DNA of 64,000 nt. Origin: CP2-2F sp034432555 (GTDB lineage: Bacteria; Chloroflexota; Anaerolineae; Aggregatilineales; UBA2796). The notes under the pieces are model-generated. The model had not been told where the DNA came from. It saw only the letters and a program-made list of their open reading frames with translations, and ran no database searches. Positions within the stretch are counted from its first letter, which is position 1, and each line of letters opens with the position of its first letter. A program made the position numbers and the translations under genes. This document shows positions 1 to 9,178 of the stretch, one piece after another. The stretch spans positions 186,001 to 250,000 of the forward strand of contig DAOUBW010000014.1 in NCBI GenBank assembly GCA_034432555.1, given 5' to 3'.

Positions 1-489
1 GGCATCACGGTTTGGGCAGCCGCCGAGAGCGTGCCAGACTTGCAGCGCCAGCAAGCGCGGGCGATTCTTGCCTCGTTCGGGCAAGAGGTCTTTGTGGAAG
101 ATGAACACTACCTTGATATGGCAACGGCGCTCAGCGGCACGGGACCTGCCTATGTCTTTATGTTCATGGAGGCGATGATTGATGCCGGCGTGCATTTAGG
201 CTTTTCGCGGCGCATCGCAGAGCAGTTGGTGATCCAGACCATGCGCGGTTCGGTCGAGTATGCCGCGCAGAGCCATGAGCATCCCGCTGCGCTGCGCAAT
301 CAGGTGACCAGCCCGGGCGGCACTTCCGCTGAGGCAATCTATCACCTTGAGAAGGGCGGCTTGCGGACGGTGCTTTCGCGGGCAGTTTGGGCAGCCTATC
401 AGCGCAGCGTGGCGTTGGGTGCGGGCAAAAAAGTGGCGCACGAGCCGCGTGTGGCGCGCAATCCTGATGCGTTAGAGGGAGATCGCTAA
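1..489 (+). CDS. proC: Pyrroline-5-carboxylate reductase, C-terminal part
   Basis: The reading frame is open from the first base of the window, so the N-terminal NADPH-binding half lies outside. The visible 162 residues carry the dimerisation domain of ProC: the 'SGTGPAYVF' motif, then 'MRGSVEYA' and the family signature 'QVTSPGGTSAEAI', followed by the closing helix. The enzyme reduces 1-pyrroline-5-carboxylate to proline with NAD(P)H in the cytoplasm, the last step of proline synthesis. The tail after 'ALGAGKK' is short and basic. It converges on the minus-strand lipoprotein gene with only about 45 bases between their stops, and no clear terminator is visible there. Confidence 0.95.
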   Translation, partial: GITVWAAAESVPDLQRQQARAILASFGQEVFVEDEHYLDMATALSGTGPAYVFMFMEAMIDAGVHLGFSRRIAEQLVIQTMRGSVEYAAQSHEHPAALRNQVTSPGGTSAEAIYHLEKGGLRTVLSRAVWAAYQRSVALGAGKKVAHEPRVARNPDALEGDR

Positions 490-534
490 ACTATCCATAC
501 TTGGCTTTCCCCGAACTGTTCTGCGCTGAAGATT

Positions 535-1074
535 TTAGGGCGTAGCATTCGGCACAGGCGGCAGGCGCGTAAAAGCGCCCGTATACGGGCAGATTGCACC
601 ATAGAGCGGATGGGCTAACCACACCCGCCAGTAGTAAATGCCTTCTGAGGGCAGCCGCAGCAGCGAGAAGGTAAAGATGCCATCGCCTTCCGCTGGGACA
701 GCAAGCCGAATGCCCGCGCCGCTGCCCTCAATGCCCACACTGATGCCCACCGCGCCGCCGCGTGGCACGCCGCGCCAGCCAAAACGCGCTTCATCGGCGT
801 AGGCAAGGGCGCTGCCCTCACGCGGTGCGGCAACCAGTTGGAAAACCTCACACTGCACCTCTGCGCTAAGTGTTGGGCGTACCGTTGCCGTTGGAAAAGC
901 GGTGAAGGTTGGTAACCCAGTCAGCGTTGGTGGTGCCGTCCAGGTTGGCGGCAGTGTGGGCGCTGTAACCTGTGACGGCGGCACGATCACGCGTGTCGGC
1001 GTGGCTGTGGGCAAGGGCGCGGTGCTGCACGCGCTCAGCACAAGCAGCACCGCCACGAAGCGCGTTAGCCTCAC
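535..1074 (-). CDS. Predicted lipoprotein
   Basis: A 179-residue protein with a short basic N-terminus, a hydrophobic stretch and a lipobox-like 'LSAC' at residues 13-16, so it is probably lipid-anchored on the outer face of the membrane. A Thr/Pro-rich linker (residues about 18-70, many 'PTxT' units) leads to a compact beta-rich domain with 'GWRGVPRGG' and a 'YYWRVWLAHP' strand. That pattern resembles the fibronectin-like domains other Chloroflexota proteins use to pull out text-book 'GxxYxWRV' strands. The GTG start overlaps the TGA stop of plsY (GTGA), indicating translational coupling. The function is not recognised; the link to PlsY is positional only. Confidence 0.75.
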   Translation of the reverse strand: MRLTRFVAVLLVLSACSTAPLPTATPTRVIVPPSQVTAPTLPPTWTAPPTLTGLPTFTAFPTATVRPTLSAEVQCEVFQLVAAPREGSALAYADEARFGWRGVPRGGAVGISVGIEGSGAGIRLAVPAEGDGIFTFSLLRLPSEGIYYWRVWLAHPLYGAICPYTGAFTRLPPVPNATP

Positions 1075-1712
1075 GCAGGGTCACCAATGCGGCGCTCACG
1101 CCCTTCGCGCAAGCGCTGAATGTTCTCCCGATGGCGGTAGTACACCAGCACAACAATTGCCAGCGCATAGATGAAATACAGCGGTGAGGCATTGGTAGTA
1201 TTCTGCGTGACGAAATGCAGGGCGACCAGCAGACCAGTCGCTGCGGTTGCCAGCACTGCCAGCGAAACGTAGCGCGTGGCGATGATAACGGCAAACATCA
1301 CGCTCAGCGGCACAATAATCAGGTGCGCCCACGGGAAGAAGATGATCAGCCAAGTGCCGCCAGCCGTTGCCGCACCTTTGCCGCCGCGCAACTGACCCGT
1401 GATCAGGCGCACCGGCAGCGACCAGCTATGCCCAATCACCGCAGCAATGCCTGCCAAGATGCTGTGCAGTGTCGGATCGCCGACCAGCACGGCACGCACC
1501 ACCAACACCGCCAAAATACCTTTACCCGTATCCATCAACCAGACCAGCAGCGCCCACTTGAAGCCAAGCGCCCGTAAAATGTTGGTTGCGCCCATATTGC
1601 CGCTGCCGATCTTGAAAATATCTATGCCGTTCAGCTTGCCAATCACATAGGCGGATGGAAAACCGCCAAGCGCATAGCCAATCAAAGCAGCCAGAATCGC
1701 ATTCAAGAGCAT
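1071..1712 (-). CDS. plsY: Glycerol-3-phosphate acyltransferase PlsY
   Basis: Integral membrane enzyme that transfers the acyl group of acyl-phosphate to glycerol-3-phosphate, giving lysophosphatidic acid, the first step of bacterial phospholipid synthesis. The N-terminal motif 'GGFPSAYVIGK' followed by 'IGSGNMGATN' is diagnostic, and the second and third conserved blocks are also seen ('DTGKG', 'GHSWSLPVRL' and 'GGKGAATAGG'). Five hydrophobic segments are visible. The frame is open to 1820, but the family begins just before the first membrane helix. I therefore chose ATG at 1712 (213 residues); a GTG five codons upstream is an alternative. It is coupled to the downstream lipoprotein gene by a GTGA overlap. 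Confidence 0.93.
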   Translation of the reverse strand: MLLNAILAALIGYALGGFPSAYVIGKLNGIDIFKIGSGNMGATNILRALGFKWALLVWLMDTGKGILAVLVVRAVLVGDPTLHSILAGIAAVIGHSWSLPVRLITGQLRGGKGAATAGGTWLIIFFPWAHLIIVPLSVMFAVIIATRYVSLAVLATAATGLLVALHFVTQNTTNASPLYFIYALAIVVLVYYRHRENIQRLREGRERRIGDPA

Positions 1713-1814
1713 TTGTAGAACATCCACGCCTGCCACACTCCAATCACCAAATTTTTGGCATAATGCACAACACCGTTGCTTGGTATTGGTTGCGCGTTGC
1801 GCGCCGCGATCAAC

Positions 1815-1849
1815 GTTCAAGGGCTTGCTTGTGCAGCAAACCCTTGAAC
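1815..1849 (-). terminator. Strong hairpin between ppdK and plsY
   Basis: A 9-bp perfect outer stem (GTTCAAGGG with CCCTTGAAC), one C-A mismatch and a further 5-bp inner stem closing a five-base loop. It lies 40 bases after the ppdK stop and about 100 bases before plsY, so it could terminate ppdK transcription. There is no following T-run on the minus strand, so intrinsic termination is uncertain; an RNA processing or stability element is also possible. Confidence 0.5.
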
Positions 1850-1889
1850 TGGAGGCAAGAGGATTAGCGATGTGGAAACTTAGGGGAGC

Positions 1890-4673
1890 TTAGTCGTCTT
1901 TGGCGCTGCGCCCGGCTTCCTTCAGGGCGGCGTGTGCCGCTGCCAAACGTGCCACAGGTACGCGGAAGGGCGAGCAGCTAACGTAATCCAAGCCCGCTTT
2001 GTGGCAGAAGCCGATGCTGGCAGGGTCGCCGCCGTGTTCGCCGCAGATGCCCACTTCGAGATCAGGGCGCGCCTTGCGTCCGCGCTCGACTGCCACCTCG
2101 ATCAGGAAGCCGACGCCTTCTTCATCCAACTGCTGGAAGGGATTGGTTGGCAGCAAGCCGCGCTCCACGTAATCCAGCAGGAATTTGCCCTCAGCATCAT
2201 CACGGCTGATGCCAAAGGTCGTCTGGGTCAGGTCGTTGGTGCCAAAGCTGAAGAACTCTGAGTATTCCGCCATCTTGTGGGCAGTGATCGCGGCGCGTGG
2301 TAGCTCGATCATCGTGCCGATCTTGTAGTTGACGGCGCAGCCCATCGCCTTCATCACCTCTGCACCAATGCGCTCTGCCAGTTCGCGCAGCACGCGCACT
2401 TCATCAGCGGTGCTAGTCACGGCGATCATGATCTCAGGGTGTACATCATAGCCTTCTTTGGTCAGTTGGCAGGCGGCGCGGAATAGGGCGCGCACTTGCA
2501 TCTCGCTGAAGGCAGGGCGTGTAATCCCGAGACGGCAGCCGCGCAAGCCGATCATCGGATTGAACTCGCGGAGTGCCTCAACGGCGCTCATCAGCGCCTC
2601 GACGCGCTCTAGCTCTTTCGGGCGGTCACCCATCAAGCGCAGACCCGCCGCCCGCAGCGCCAACTGCTCGTGATCGGGCAAGAACTCGTGCAGCGGCGGA
2701 TCAAGCAAGCGGATGATGACGGGTAAGCCGTCCATCGCCTTCAGAATGCCGTAGAAATCGTCGTATTGGAAGACTTCCAGCTTGTCCAGCTCGGCGCGTT
2801 CCTCAGGGCTGTTCGGCTTGGCAAGGATAGCCGCCTGCATAATAGGCAGCCGTTCCTCTTGGAAGAACATATGCTCCGTGCGGCACAGCCCAACGCCCAG
2901 TGCGCCGTAATCGCGGGCGCGCCGCGCATCTTGTGGATAGTCCGCATTGGCGTAGATGTTCAGGCGGCGGAATTTATCTGACCAACCGAGCAGCGTTTGC
3001 AGGTAGGTTTCGCGCATGAAATCTGGCACTTCGCGCTTAAGTTCACCAACGAACACCTCGCCGCTGGTGCCATCAATCGAAATGGTGTCGCCTTCATGCA
3101 CTTCGATATCGCCAACCTTCATGACGCGGGCGCGCAGGTCAATTTCGAGCATTTCCGCGCCGCACACACATGGCACGCCAAACTGGCGGGCAACGACTGC
3201 CGCATGGCTGGTTGCGCCACCGCGAGACGTGAGGATGCCCTTGCTTGCCAACATGCCGTGAACGTCATCCGGCTTGGTCTCTGGGCGCACCATGATGACG
3301 GACTTCTTCGCCTTGCCCCACTTCTCGGCAAGGTCGGCATCAAAGGCAACCACGCCAACGGCTGCGCCGGGCGAGGCATTCACGCCCGTGGCGATGCGTT
3401 TGCCGCTGCGCTTGGCATCGCGCTTAGCATCAGGATCAAATTGTGGGTGCAGCAGTTGGGAAACTTGTTCGGGCGAGACGCGCAGCACGGCTTCTTCGCG
3501 CTTGATCAAGCCTTCCTCTGCCATTTCCACCGCAATACGGACGGCAGCGCGTGCCGTGCGTTTGCCATCGCGTGTTTGCAGCATGTAGAGCGTGCCGCGC
3601 TCAATGGTAAATTCCACGTCCTGCATATCGCGGTAGTGTTGCTCCAGCTTTTCGGCAACTGCCACAAATTGCTTGTAAACGGCAGGGCTATCGCTTTCCA
3701 ACTCGCTGATCGGCTTGGGCGTGCGGATGCCCGCGACCACGTCTTCGCCTTGCGCGTTCATCAGGTAATCGCCAAAGAGTTTGCGCTCACCGGTGCTTGG
3801 ATTGCGTGTGAAGGCGACGCCAGTGCCGCTGCCTTCGCCCATGTTGCCAAAGACCATCGTCTGCACGTTGACTGCCGTGCCGAGATTGTGCGGAATGTTG
3901 GCGGCGTTGCGGTAATCAATGGCGCGCTTGCCGTTCCAGCTCTTGAAGACGGCTTCAATCGCCTTACCCAGCTGCTCATAGGGATCCGTTGGGAATTCCT
4001 CACCGACGTGCTTACGGTAAATCAGCTTGAATTCAGCCGTGATCTGCTGCCAGTCCTCGGCGGTGAGTTCGGTATCGCTGCTGACGCCGCGCTTCTTTTT
4101 GGTCTCGGTCAGGTAGTCCTCAAACGCCTCGTCCTCAATGTTCATTACCACACAGCCAAACATCTGCACAAAGCGGCGGTAAGCATCGTAGACAAAGCGC
4201 GTATCGTTGGTGAGTGCTACCATACCCCGTGCGACATCATCGTTCATACCCAAATTCAGGACAGTATCCATCATGCCGGGCATGGAGAATTTGGCACCAG
4301 AACGCACGGAGAACAACAGTGGATTGTTGGGATCGCCGAACTGTTTGCCTGTTTTTGCCTCCACAGCGCGCACCGCCTCAGTCACCTGATCCCACATGCT
4401 GGCAGGGAAGGTTTGATCAGAGTCCAAATAAGCATTACAGGCGCGCGTGGTGATGGTGAAGCCGGGTGGCACCGGCAGCCCGATGCGCGTCATCTCGGCA
4501 AGGTTAGCGCCCTTGCCGCCCAAAAAAGCGCGTACATCATCCCACTTGCCGCCTGCGGCAGTCTGTGCGATATCCAGTTCGCTGAACAAATAAACCCACT
4601 GTGTGCCGCCTTGCCCTTTGCCATTCTGTTCGGGCTTATCTTTGGCGGGGACGGCGGAAATTGCCTTTGCCAT
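1890..4673 (-). CDS. ppdK: Pyruvate, phosphate dikinase
   Basis: Interconverts pyruvate, ATP and phosphate with PEP, AMP and pyrophosphate, linking glycolysis and gluconeogenesis. The order is an N-terminal ATP-grasp domain, then the swivelling phosphohistidine domain with 'GGATSHAAVVA' (catalytic His near residue 490), then the PEP/pyruvate TIM barrel. The barrel carries 'GLCRTEHMF' and ends in 'GICGEHGGDP', with the active-site Cys near residue 877. The length of 927 residues is slightly above the roughly 880 of characterised enzymes; the extra residues are mostly an N-terminal Lys/Gly-rich tail. ATG at 4673 is preferred over the GTG two codons upstream because GGAG sits nine bases before it. 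A palindromic operator candidate lies about 150 bases upstream (4821-4836). Confidence 0.97.
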   Translation of the reverse strand: MAKAISAVPAKDKPEQNGKGQGGTQWVYLFSELDIAQTAAGGKWDDVRAFLGGKGANLAEMTRIGLPVPPGFTITTRACNAYLDSDQTFPASMWDQVTEAVRAVEAKTGKQFGDPNNPLLFSVRSGAKFSMPGMMDTVLNLGMNDDVARGMVALTNDTRFVYDAYRRFVQMFGCVVMNIEDEAFEDYLTETKKKRGVSSDTELTAEDWQQITAEFKLIYRKHVGEEFPTDPYEQLGKAIEAVFKSWNGKRAIDYRNAANIPHNLGTAVNVQTMVFGNMGEGSGTGVAFTRNPSTGERKLFGDYLMNAQGEDVVAGIRTPKPISELESDSPAVYKQFVAVAEKLEQHYRDMQDVEFTIERGTLYMLQTRDGKRTARAAVRIAVEMAEEGLIKREEAVLRVSPEQVSQLLHPQFDPDAKRDAKRSGKRIATGVNASPGAAVGVVAFDADLAEKWGKAKKSVIMVRPETKPDDVHGMLASKGILTSRGGATSHAAVVARQFGVPCVCGAEMLEIDLRARVMKVGDIEVHEGDTISIDGTSGEVFVGELKREVPDFMRETYLQTLLGWSDKFRRLNIYANADYPQDARRARDYGALGVGLCRTEHMFFQEERLPIMQAAILAKPNSPEERAELDKLEVFQYDDFYGILKAMDGLPVIIRLLDPPLHEFLPDHEQLALRAAGLRLMGDRPKELERVEALMSAVEALREFNPMIGLRGCRLGITRPAFSEMQVRALFRAACQLTKEGYDVHPEIMIAVTSTADEVRVLRELAERIGAEVMKAMGCAVNYKIGTMIELPRAAITAHKMAEYSEFFSFGTNDLTQTTFGISRDDAEGKFLLDYVERGLLPTNPFQQLDEEGVGFLIEVAVERGRKARPDLEVGICGEHGGDPASIGFCHKAGLDYVSCSPFRVPVARLAAAHAALKEAGRSAKDD

Positions 4674-4820
4674 AATCACTTACTCCTCGTTGGGAATGGG
4701 CAACCCTCATAACGTGTTTGCTTTTTTAGATGGGTGCTATATGCCGAATTGTCCCACGCGAAGGCAGCGCTGCCTATTGACATAAGGCGTGATTCTGTCA
4801 TATGCGGGTCACAAATTTTG

Positions 4821-4836
4821 TGTGAAGAATGTCACA
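4821..4836. promoter_or_regulatory. TGTGA-N6-TCACA palindrome upstream of ppdK
   Basis: A perfect inverted repeat TGTGA-AGAATG-TCACA, extended by one further matching base pair (G/C) on each side. It directly adjoins a second palindrome, CACAAATTTTGTG, at 4810-4822. TGTGA-N6-TCACA is the consensus of Crp-type regulators and also fits the core of the redox repressor Rex. The site is about 150 bases before the ppdK start and just after the preceding gene's stop. A related site lies upstream of cydA (20872-20887). The identity of the regulator is inference. Confidence 0.55.
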
Positions 4837-4857
4837 CATCGGCTGTGAAGGCAGCCG

Positions 4858-6237
4858 TCAGGCTTCGTCAACCGTCACGTATTTGAGGTCGCTGTCGTCT
4901 TTGTTCTCGATCACCTCACCCTCGATCACATCATCTTCTTTGGGTTTAGGCTTTGGGGCAGGCGTGATCGGGCGGCTGGTGAAGGTGCCGAGGGCACCGC
5001 TCGGTGGACGGGCAGTTTGGGTGGGCTGTGCGCCTGTTTGCCGTGCAGGAGAGGCAAGCGGCGGCGGCTTGGCAGGGAGGGGCGCGGGCGGTTCGGCGCG
5101 CTGAGGTGGCGGCGGCAACGGTTTAGCGGCGGCTTGTGTGCCAGTCTGGCGCGGCGCAGCGCTTAAGGGTGGCGGTGAGGCAGCAGGCTGCTGGCGGGCG
5201 GGCGGCAGCGGCACGGGTCGGGCGGGTGCAGGGTCGGGCGGTGTTGCCTTCGGCGGCACAGCGGGCAGATCAGTGCCAGTGGCACGCGCCGGCAGTTCGC
5301 CTTCAGGGGTCACTTTACCCATGCCTAATTTCAGCGCTGCACCGGCTGCCAGTGCTTTGCCGGGTGCTGGTGGTGTGGGCAGCCGCACATCGTAAATGCT
5401 GCGCGGCGCATCAAGGGCAGAGCGTTTCGGCTCAGGCGGCTTGGGCTGATATTCAACCTTTTTGTTGGTCATGCGGCTGACGATGCTCTCCACCACACCG
5501 ATCACCAGCAACATGACCAGATTCACGATTAGCACGCTGCCGTAGATCGCCGAAAGGGTGTACATTGCGGTGGCGACCGGACCGGCAAGGATCATCAAAA
5601 TGGCGTTAAACATGCCCAAGACTGCCAAAAAGAGGATGAAAGCGCCAAAAATCACCCAAATGAACCATGTGCTTCGCAGTTCAGAGGTGGTGGGCAGCAT
5701 GGTGTTGGTGACAGCGAATAGTAGGTACACCCACAACGGCAAATCGGGACGTGCCAACAGTGCGCCGACTGCCTCACGGAGTGCGACTGAATCAGCACTG
5801 CCAAGCAGCAGCAACACTTGCGGCAAATTCAGCACGCCATGGCTGATCACAAACATGATGGTGAAACCGACGACTAAGGGCGTGATGGCGATGATGCCGA
5901 TATAGATTGGGTTGAGGGAAGCGAAATGAAAGACTCGCGTGCCGACAATGCCATCATCATCGATTTGCGGTTTGGGCGTGATGAAAGCAGGTGCAATGCC
6001 TAACATGCCTGCCACTACCCAACGGCTGATCTCGCGCAACAGGATGCCCGGCAGCAAAACGAGGATGTAGACCCACGCGGCGGTGTCTTTGCTGTTGAGC
6101 CAGATCAAGCCGATGCCGAACAAATGCTGCCTGATCCAGAACTGTGAGCGCACCAACAAAAAGACCACCACGCCAAACACCACCCATGGCGTGAACAAAT
6201 TGAGGATGTCGGACGTGGTGAAGTCGCTCTCGAACAT
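4858..6237 (-). CDS. Membrane protein with degenerate M50-like motif and Pro-rich tail
   Basis: A 459-residue protein with about seven hydrophobic segments in residues 15-265 and a long, disordered Pro/Ala-rich C-terminal half ending in an acidic patch ('EDDVIEGEVIE'). One membrane segment reads 'LLREISRWVVAGMLGIAP'. This has the spacing of the M50 site-2 protease zinc motif HExxH followed by a gap and a small hydrophobic helix, but both histidines are replaced (R-E-x-x-R). If the relation is real, the protein is a catalytically dead homologue; this is inference. The gene starts 15 bases after the tpiA stop and probably shares its transcript. The start has no obvious ribosome binding site, which fits coupled translation. 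No specific function can be assigned. Confidence 0.7.
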   Translation of the reverse strand: MFESDFTTSDILNLFTPWVVFGVVVFLLVRSQFWIRQHLFGIGLIWLNSKDTAAWVYILVLLPGILLREISRWVVAGMLGIAPAFITPKPQIDDDGIVGTRVFHFASLNPIYIGIIAITPLVVGFTIMFVISHGVLNLPQVLLLLGSADSVALREAVGALLARPDLPLWVYLLFAVTNTMLPTTSELRSTWFIWVIFGAFILFLAVLGMFNAILMILAGPVATAMYTLSAIYGSVLIVNLVMLLVIGVVESIVSRMTNKKVEYQPKPPEPKRSALDAPRSIYDVRLPTPPAPGKALAAGAALKLGMGKVTPEGELPARATGTDLPAVPPKATPPDPAPARPVPLPPARQQPAASPPPLSAAPRQTGTQAAAKPLPPPPQRAEPPAPLPAKPPPLASPARQTGAQPTQTARPPSGALGTFTSRPITPAPKPKPKEDDVIEGEVIENKDDSDLKYVTVDEA

Positions 6238-6252
6238 AGACAGATCGCCGTG

Positions 6253-7023
6253 TCAAGCGCCTTTTGCTTCTTGGGCGAGGCGCACCAATGCCGTAAAGTC
6301 GTCCACCTTTAAGGATGCGCCGCCAACCAATGCGCCGTCAATTTCAGGCATGGACATATAAGCAAGCATATTCTCAGGCTTCACACTGCCGCCATACTGA
6401 ACCCGCACCGTCTGGGCAGCGGCGGCGCCATAAAGTTCTGCCAACACATCCCGCACCGCTTCTTTGATGGTCTGGTTGGCGTCCTCAGGCGAAGCATTTC
6501 TGCCGGTGCCAATCGCCCAGATCGGCTCGTAGGCGATCACGACGTTCGCCAGCGCCTCAGCCGTGATGCCCTCTAAGGCAGCCCGCACTTGCCCACCAAC
6601 ATGGGCGACAGTTTGCCCTGCCTCACGCTGCGCCAGCGATTCACCAACCGCAATAATCGGCTTCAGCCCGCCTGCCAGCAGTGCCTTCGCCTTCGCATTG
6701 ATCAGGGCATCTGTCTCACCCTGATAGTGGCGGACTTCCGAATGCCCGATGATCACGTATTCCACCAAGCCTTGCAGCATTGGGACAGAAACGCTGCCCG
6801 TATAAGCGCCGTGTGGCTCTTGATGCACATTCTGCGCGCCAACCTTGATCGGCGTGCCGCGCAGAACGGCTGCCACCGCAGGAATTGCCACAAAGGGCGG
6901 GCAAACCACACGCTCCACGCCCTCGAAAGGAAGCAGTGGCGCGATAATTGCTTGAGCGAACTCAGCCGCCTCAGCGGGAGTCTTGTACATCTTCCAGTTG
7001 CCGGCAACAATCGGCAAGCGCAT
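6253..7023 (-). CDS. tpiA: Triosephosphate isomerase
   Basis: Interconverts dihydroxyacetone phosphate and glyceraldehyde 3-phosphate in glycolysis. All active-site pieces are present: 'AGNWKMYK' at residues 7-14 (Asn and Lys), 'IIGHSEVR' with the electrophilic His, 'AYEPIWAIGTG' with the catalytic Glu, and the phosphate-binding 'YGGSVKPEN' and 'GGASLK'. The usual 'HSERR' reads 'HSEVR' here, a tolerated change next to the His. The length of 256 residues is normal. AAGGA eight bases before the ATG supports the start. It lies between a Ser/Thr kinase gene upstream and the M50-like membrane gene downstream, all on the same strand with short gaps. Confidence 0.97.
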   Translation of the reverse strand: MRLPIVAGNWKMYKTPAEAAEFAQAIIAPLLPFEGVERVVCPPFVAIPAVAAVLRGTPIKVGAQNVHQEPHGAYTGSVSVPMLQGLVEYVIIGHSEVRHYQGETDALINAKAKALLAGGLKPIIAVGESLAQREAGQTVAHVGGQVRAALEGITAEALANVVIAYEPIWAIGTGRNASPEDANQTIKEAVRDVLAELYGAAAAQTVRVQYGGSVKPENMLAYMSMPEIDGALVGGASLKVDDFTALVRLAQEAKGA

Positions 7024-7093
7024 TGTGTGAACGTCCTTTCGTTAGATGCAGGCTGCACAAGGCAGAGTGTACCGCAAAGTGCGCCGCCCTGCC

Positions 7094-8995
7094 CTAGAGT
7101 TCGCGCAGCAGCTCGGCTGCCTTGCGCCCGATCCAATCGGTGCGGGTTGCCACGCCCTGCAAAGTGGTACGGGCAAGATCAAGCTGACCTGCGTCTTTTG
7201 CCAAAATGCCTTTTACCAGTGTGTATTCAGGCGTATCGCTCTTAAGTACTCCTGCCTGTTTCAAGGTTGCCTCTGCCGCACGCGCTTCGCCCTGTGTGTG
7301 CAGGAAAAGCGCTGCTAGGGCGGTCAGTTCGGCGCTCTTGGTCTCAGTCACAGCCACTTGGAACGCCTCACCAATGGCAAGGGTGTTGGTCTTGCTGGCG
7401 GCATAATCGTAGAGTGCTTGTCCTGCCCTATTGTGGTGATTGGAGGTGCTGCGCGGCTCGCTATACAGATAGGCATTCAGCAGCACATCGGCAAAGATGA
7501 GTGCGCTGCCTGAACCGCGTGCAAGGAACGTCTCAAGGCGCTCAATCAGTCCTGCCAAGAGGATCGGATCGTTCTTGGCAAGTTTTGCACCAAGTTCAAA
7601 GCTCGCCTTTGCCTCACTGATCTTATGAATGCGATTCTGCACAAGCGCTAAGACAAAGTAGGCGATAGGGCTTTCAGGGCTGCTTTCCACAAGGCGTTTT
7701 GCCTGCGCTTCGCTCAGGATGGCAAGCGCGTTGGGGGCGAGGCTCTCCAGCGGATCGGCATTGGCAGCCGCCAACAAGGGTGCGCGCTGAATAAGACGGG
7801 TTGGTTGTGCAGTTTCAGGGAGTGCTGTGAAGGTGGGCAGCGGTGTAACGGTCGGTGGGCGCGTGCCAGTGGGTGCGGGCGTCCACGTAGGCGGCAGGGT
7901 ACGCATGACGGGCGAACTGGGCGGCGCTTGAGTCGGCTGGGCAGTTGGGCTACCAACCATCGCGGCAACGGTAGGGATCAACGCTTGTGGGTTTTGTTGG
8001 ATCACGGCAATCAGCGCCACACCAACCACAAGCACGGCAAGCGCCGCCAACCCGAAGAGCCAACCGCGGCTGCTGCGCTTAGCAGGCTTTTTGCTGGGCG
8101 GGGCTGTCTTAAGGAGGATGGTCGGCTTGGGTACGGCAGTTGAAGCGCGCACGGGTGGCGTAAAGGGCGCAGCGGCAGCCTGCGCGAAGGCGTTAGCAAG
8201 GGCAGAAGCGCTCGGATAGCGATCATTGCGGTCTTTTGCCAGCGCCTTCAGCAGCACGCGCTCCACGGCGCCCGAAACGTTCGGATTAACCGTGCTTGGC
8301 AGCGGCAGCGGCGCGTAAATATGGTTATGGATGATTGCGATAGGTGTATCCGCCGTGTATGGCACACGCCCAACAACCATCTCATAGAGCATGACGCCAA
8401 AGGAATAGACATCCGTGCGCGGATCAAGATCGCGTGCGCCTTGCGCCTGTTCGGGCGAGATGTATTGCGGCGTGCCGAGCAGTGTATCTTGGCTGAGGGT
8501 TGATTCGCCACTGCTGGCGATGCGCGCCAAGCCAAAATCGGCAATATACACCTGCCCCTGTTTATCAATCAGCACGTTAGACGGCTTAATATCACGGTGC
8601 AGCACATCGCGGCTGTGAGCAAAATCAAGGGCAGCTGCCGCGTCGCGCACAATGCGGACGATCTCCGCCATGGTCAGTGTGCCTTGATCCATACGCGCCT
8701 TGAGCGTTTGCCCTTCCACAAACTTCATGACAAGGTATGCCACGCCGTCGTGATCGCTAAAATCATAGATTGGCACGATATTGGGATGTTCAAGGCGCGC
8801 CACAATCTGCGCCTCGCGTTTGAAACGCTCTAGGAAACCTGCTTCGCTCTTGAAGAAGGTATGCAGCACCTTCAGTGCCACGTCCCGATCAAGGTTCGCG
8901 TGATAGGCGCGGTAAACCGTCGCCATGCCGCCCTGCCCAAGCTGTTCCGTAATGCGATATGCACCGACTGTCTCGCCAATGCTGAAGCCTGCCAT
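7094..8995 (-). CDS. Membrane-anchored PknB-type Ser/Thr protein kinase with TPR-like exterior
   Basis: The cytoplasmic kinase domain spans residues about 12-270. It has the glycine loop 'LGQGGMATVY', the ATP-binding Lys42, the catalytic loop 'HRDIKPSN' (Asp135), 'DFG' at 153-155 and 'GTPQYISPEQ' as activation segment end. A Pro/Lys linker leads to a single transmembrane helix at about 311-332. The outside part starts with a Thr/Pro-rich stalk and continues with Ala/Leu-rich helical repeats (residues about 420-630) resembling TPRs, rather than the PASTA domains of classical PknB. It probably senses envelope state and phosphorylates cytoplasmic targets, which are unknown. GAGGG before the ATG supports the start. 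It is the first gene of the minus-strand run through tpiA. Confidence 0.93.
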   Translation of the reverse strand: MAGFSIGETVGAYRITEQLGQGGMATVYRAYHANLDRDVALKVLHTFFKSEAGFLERFKREAQIVARLEHPNIVPIYDFSDHDGVAYLVMKFVEGQTLKARMDQGTLTMAEIVRIVRDAAAALDFAHSRDVLHRDIKPSNVLIDKQGQVYIADFGLARIASSGESTLSQDTLLGTPQYISPEQAQGARDLDPRTDVYSFGVMLYEMVVGRVPYTADTPIAIIHNHIYAPLPLPSTVNPNVSGAVERVLLKALAKDRNDRYPSASALANAFAQAAAAPFTPPVRASTAVPKPTILLKTAPPSKKPAKRSSRGWLFGLAALAVLVVGVALIAVIQQNPQALIPTVAAMVGSPTAQPTQAPPSSPVMRTLPPTWTPAPTGTRPPTVTPLPTFTALPETAQPTRLIQRAPLLAAANADPLESLAPNALAILSEAQAKRLVESSPESPIAYFVLALVQNRIHKISEAKASFELGAKLAKNDPILLAGLIERLETFLARGSGSALIFADVLLNAYLYSEPRSTSNHHNRAGQALYDYAASKTNTLAIGEAFQVAVTETKSAELTALAALFLHTQGEARAAEATLKQAGVLKSDTPEYTLVKGILAKDAGQLDLARTTLQGVATRTDWIGRKAAELLREL

Positions 8996-9178
8996 TGCTT
9001 CACCCTCTTACCCATGCTGAGCATTCTGCCTCATGGATAGCATACCCGAAAATTGGCGTGCAGGTGTTAAGGTGTTGTGAATGTTTAGTGCAGATCAAAT
9101 GAGGCAACTTTTGTGTTCTGTGTGCGTAGTCCGTACAATAAGATAGTGTTCTTAGCGTCACTGATGGAGCATTGATCA

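Noticed and set aside
2997..4712. A long open frame on the plus strand opposite ppdK
   Set aside because: It mirrors the ppdK codon pattern, has no recognisable domain and overlaps a certain gene fully; a shadow of GC-biased third positions.
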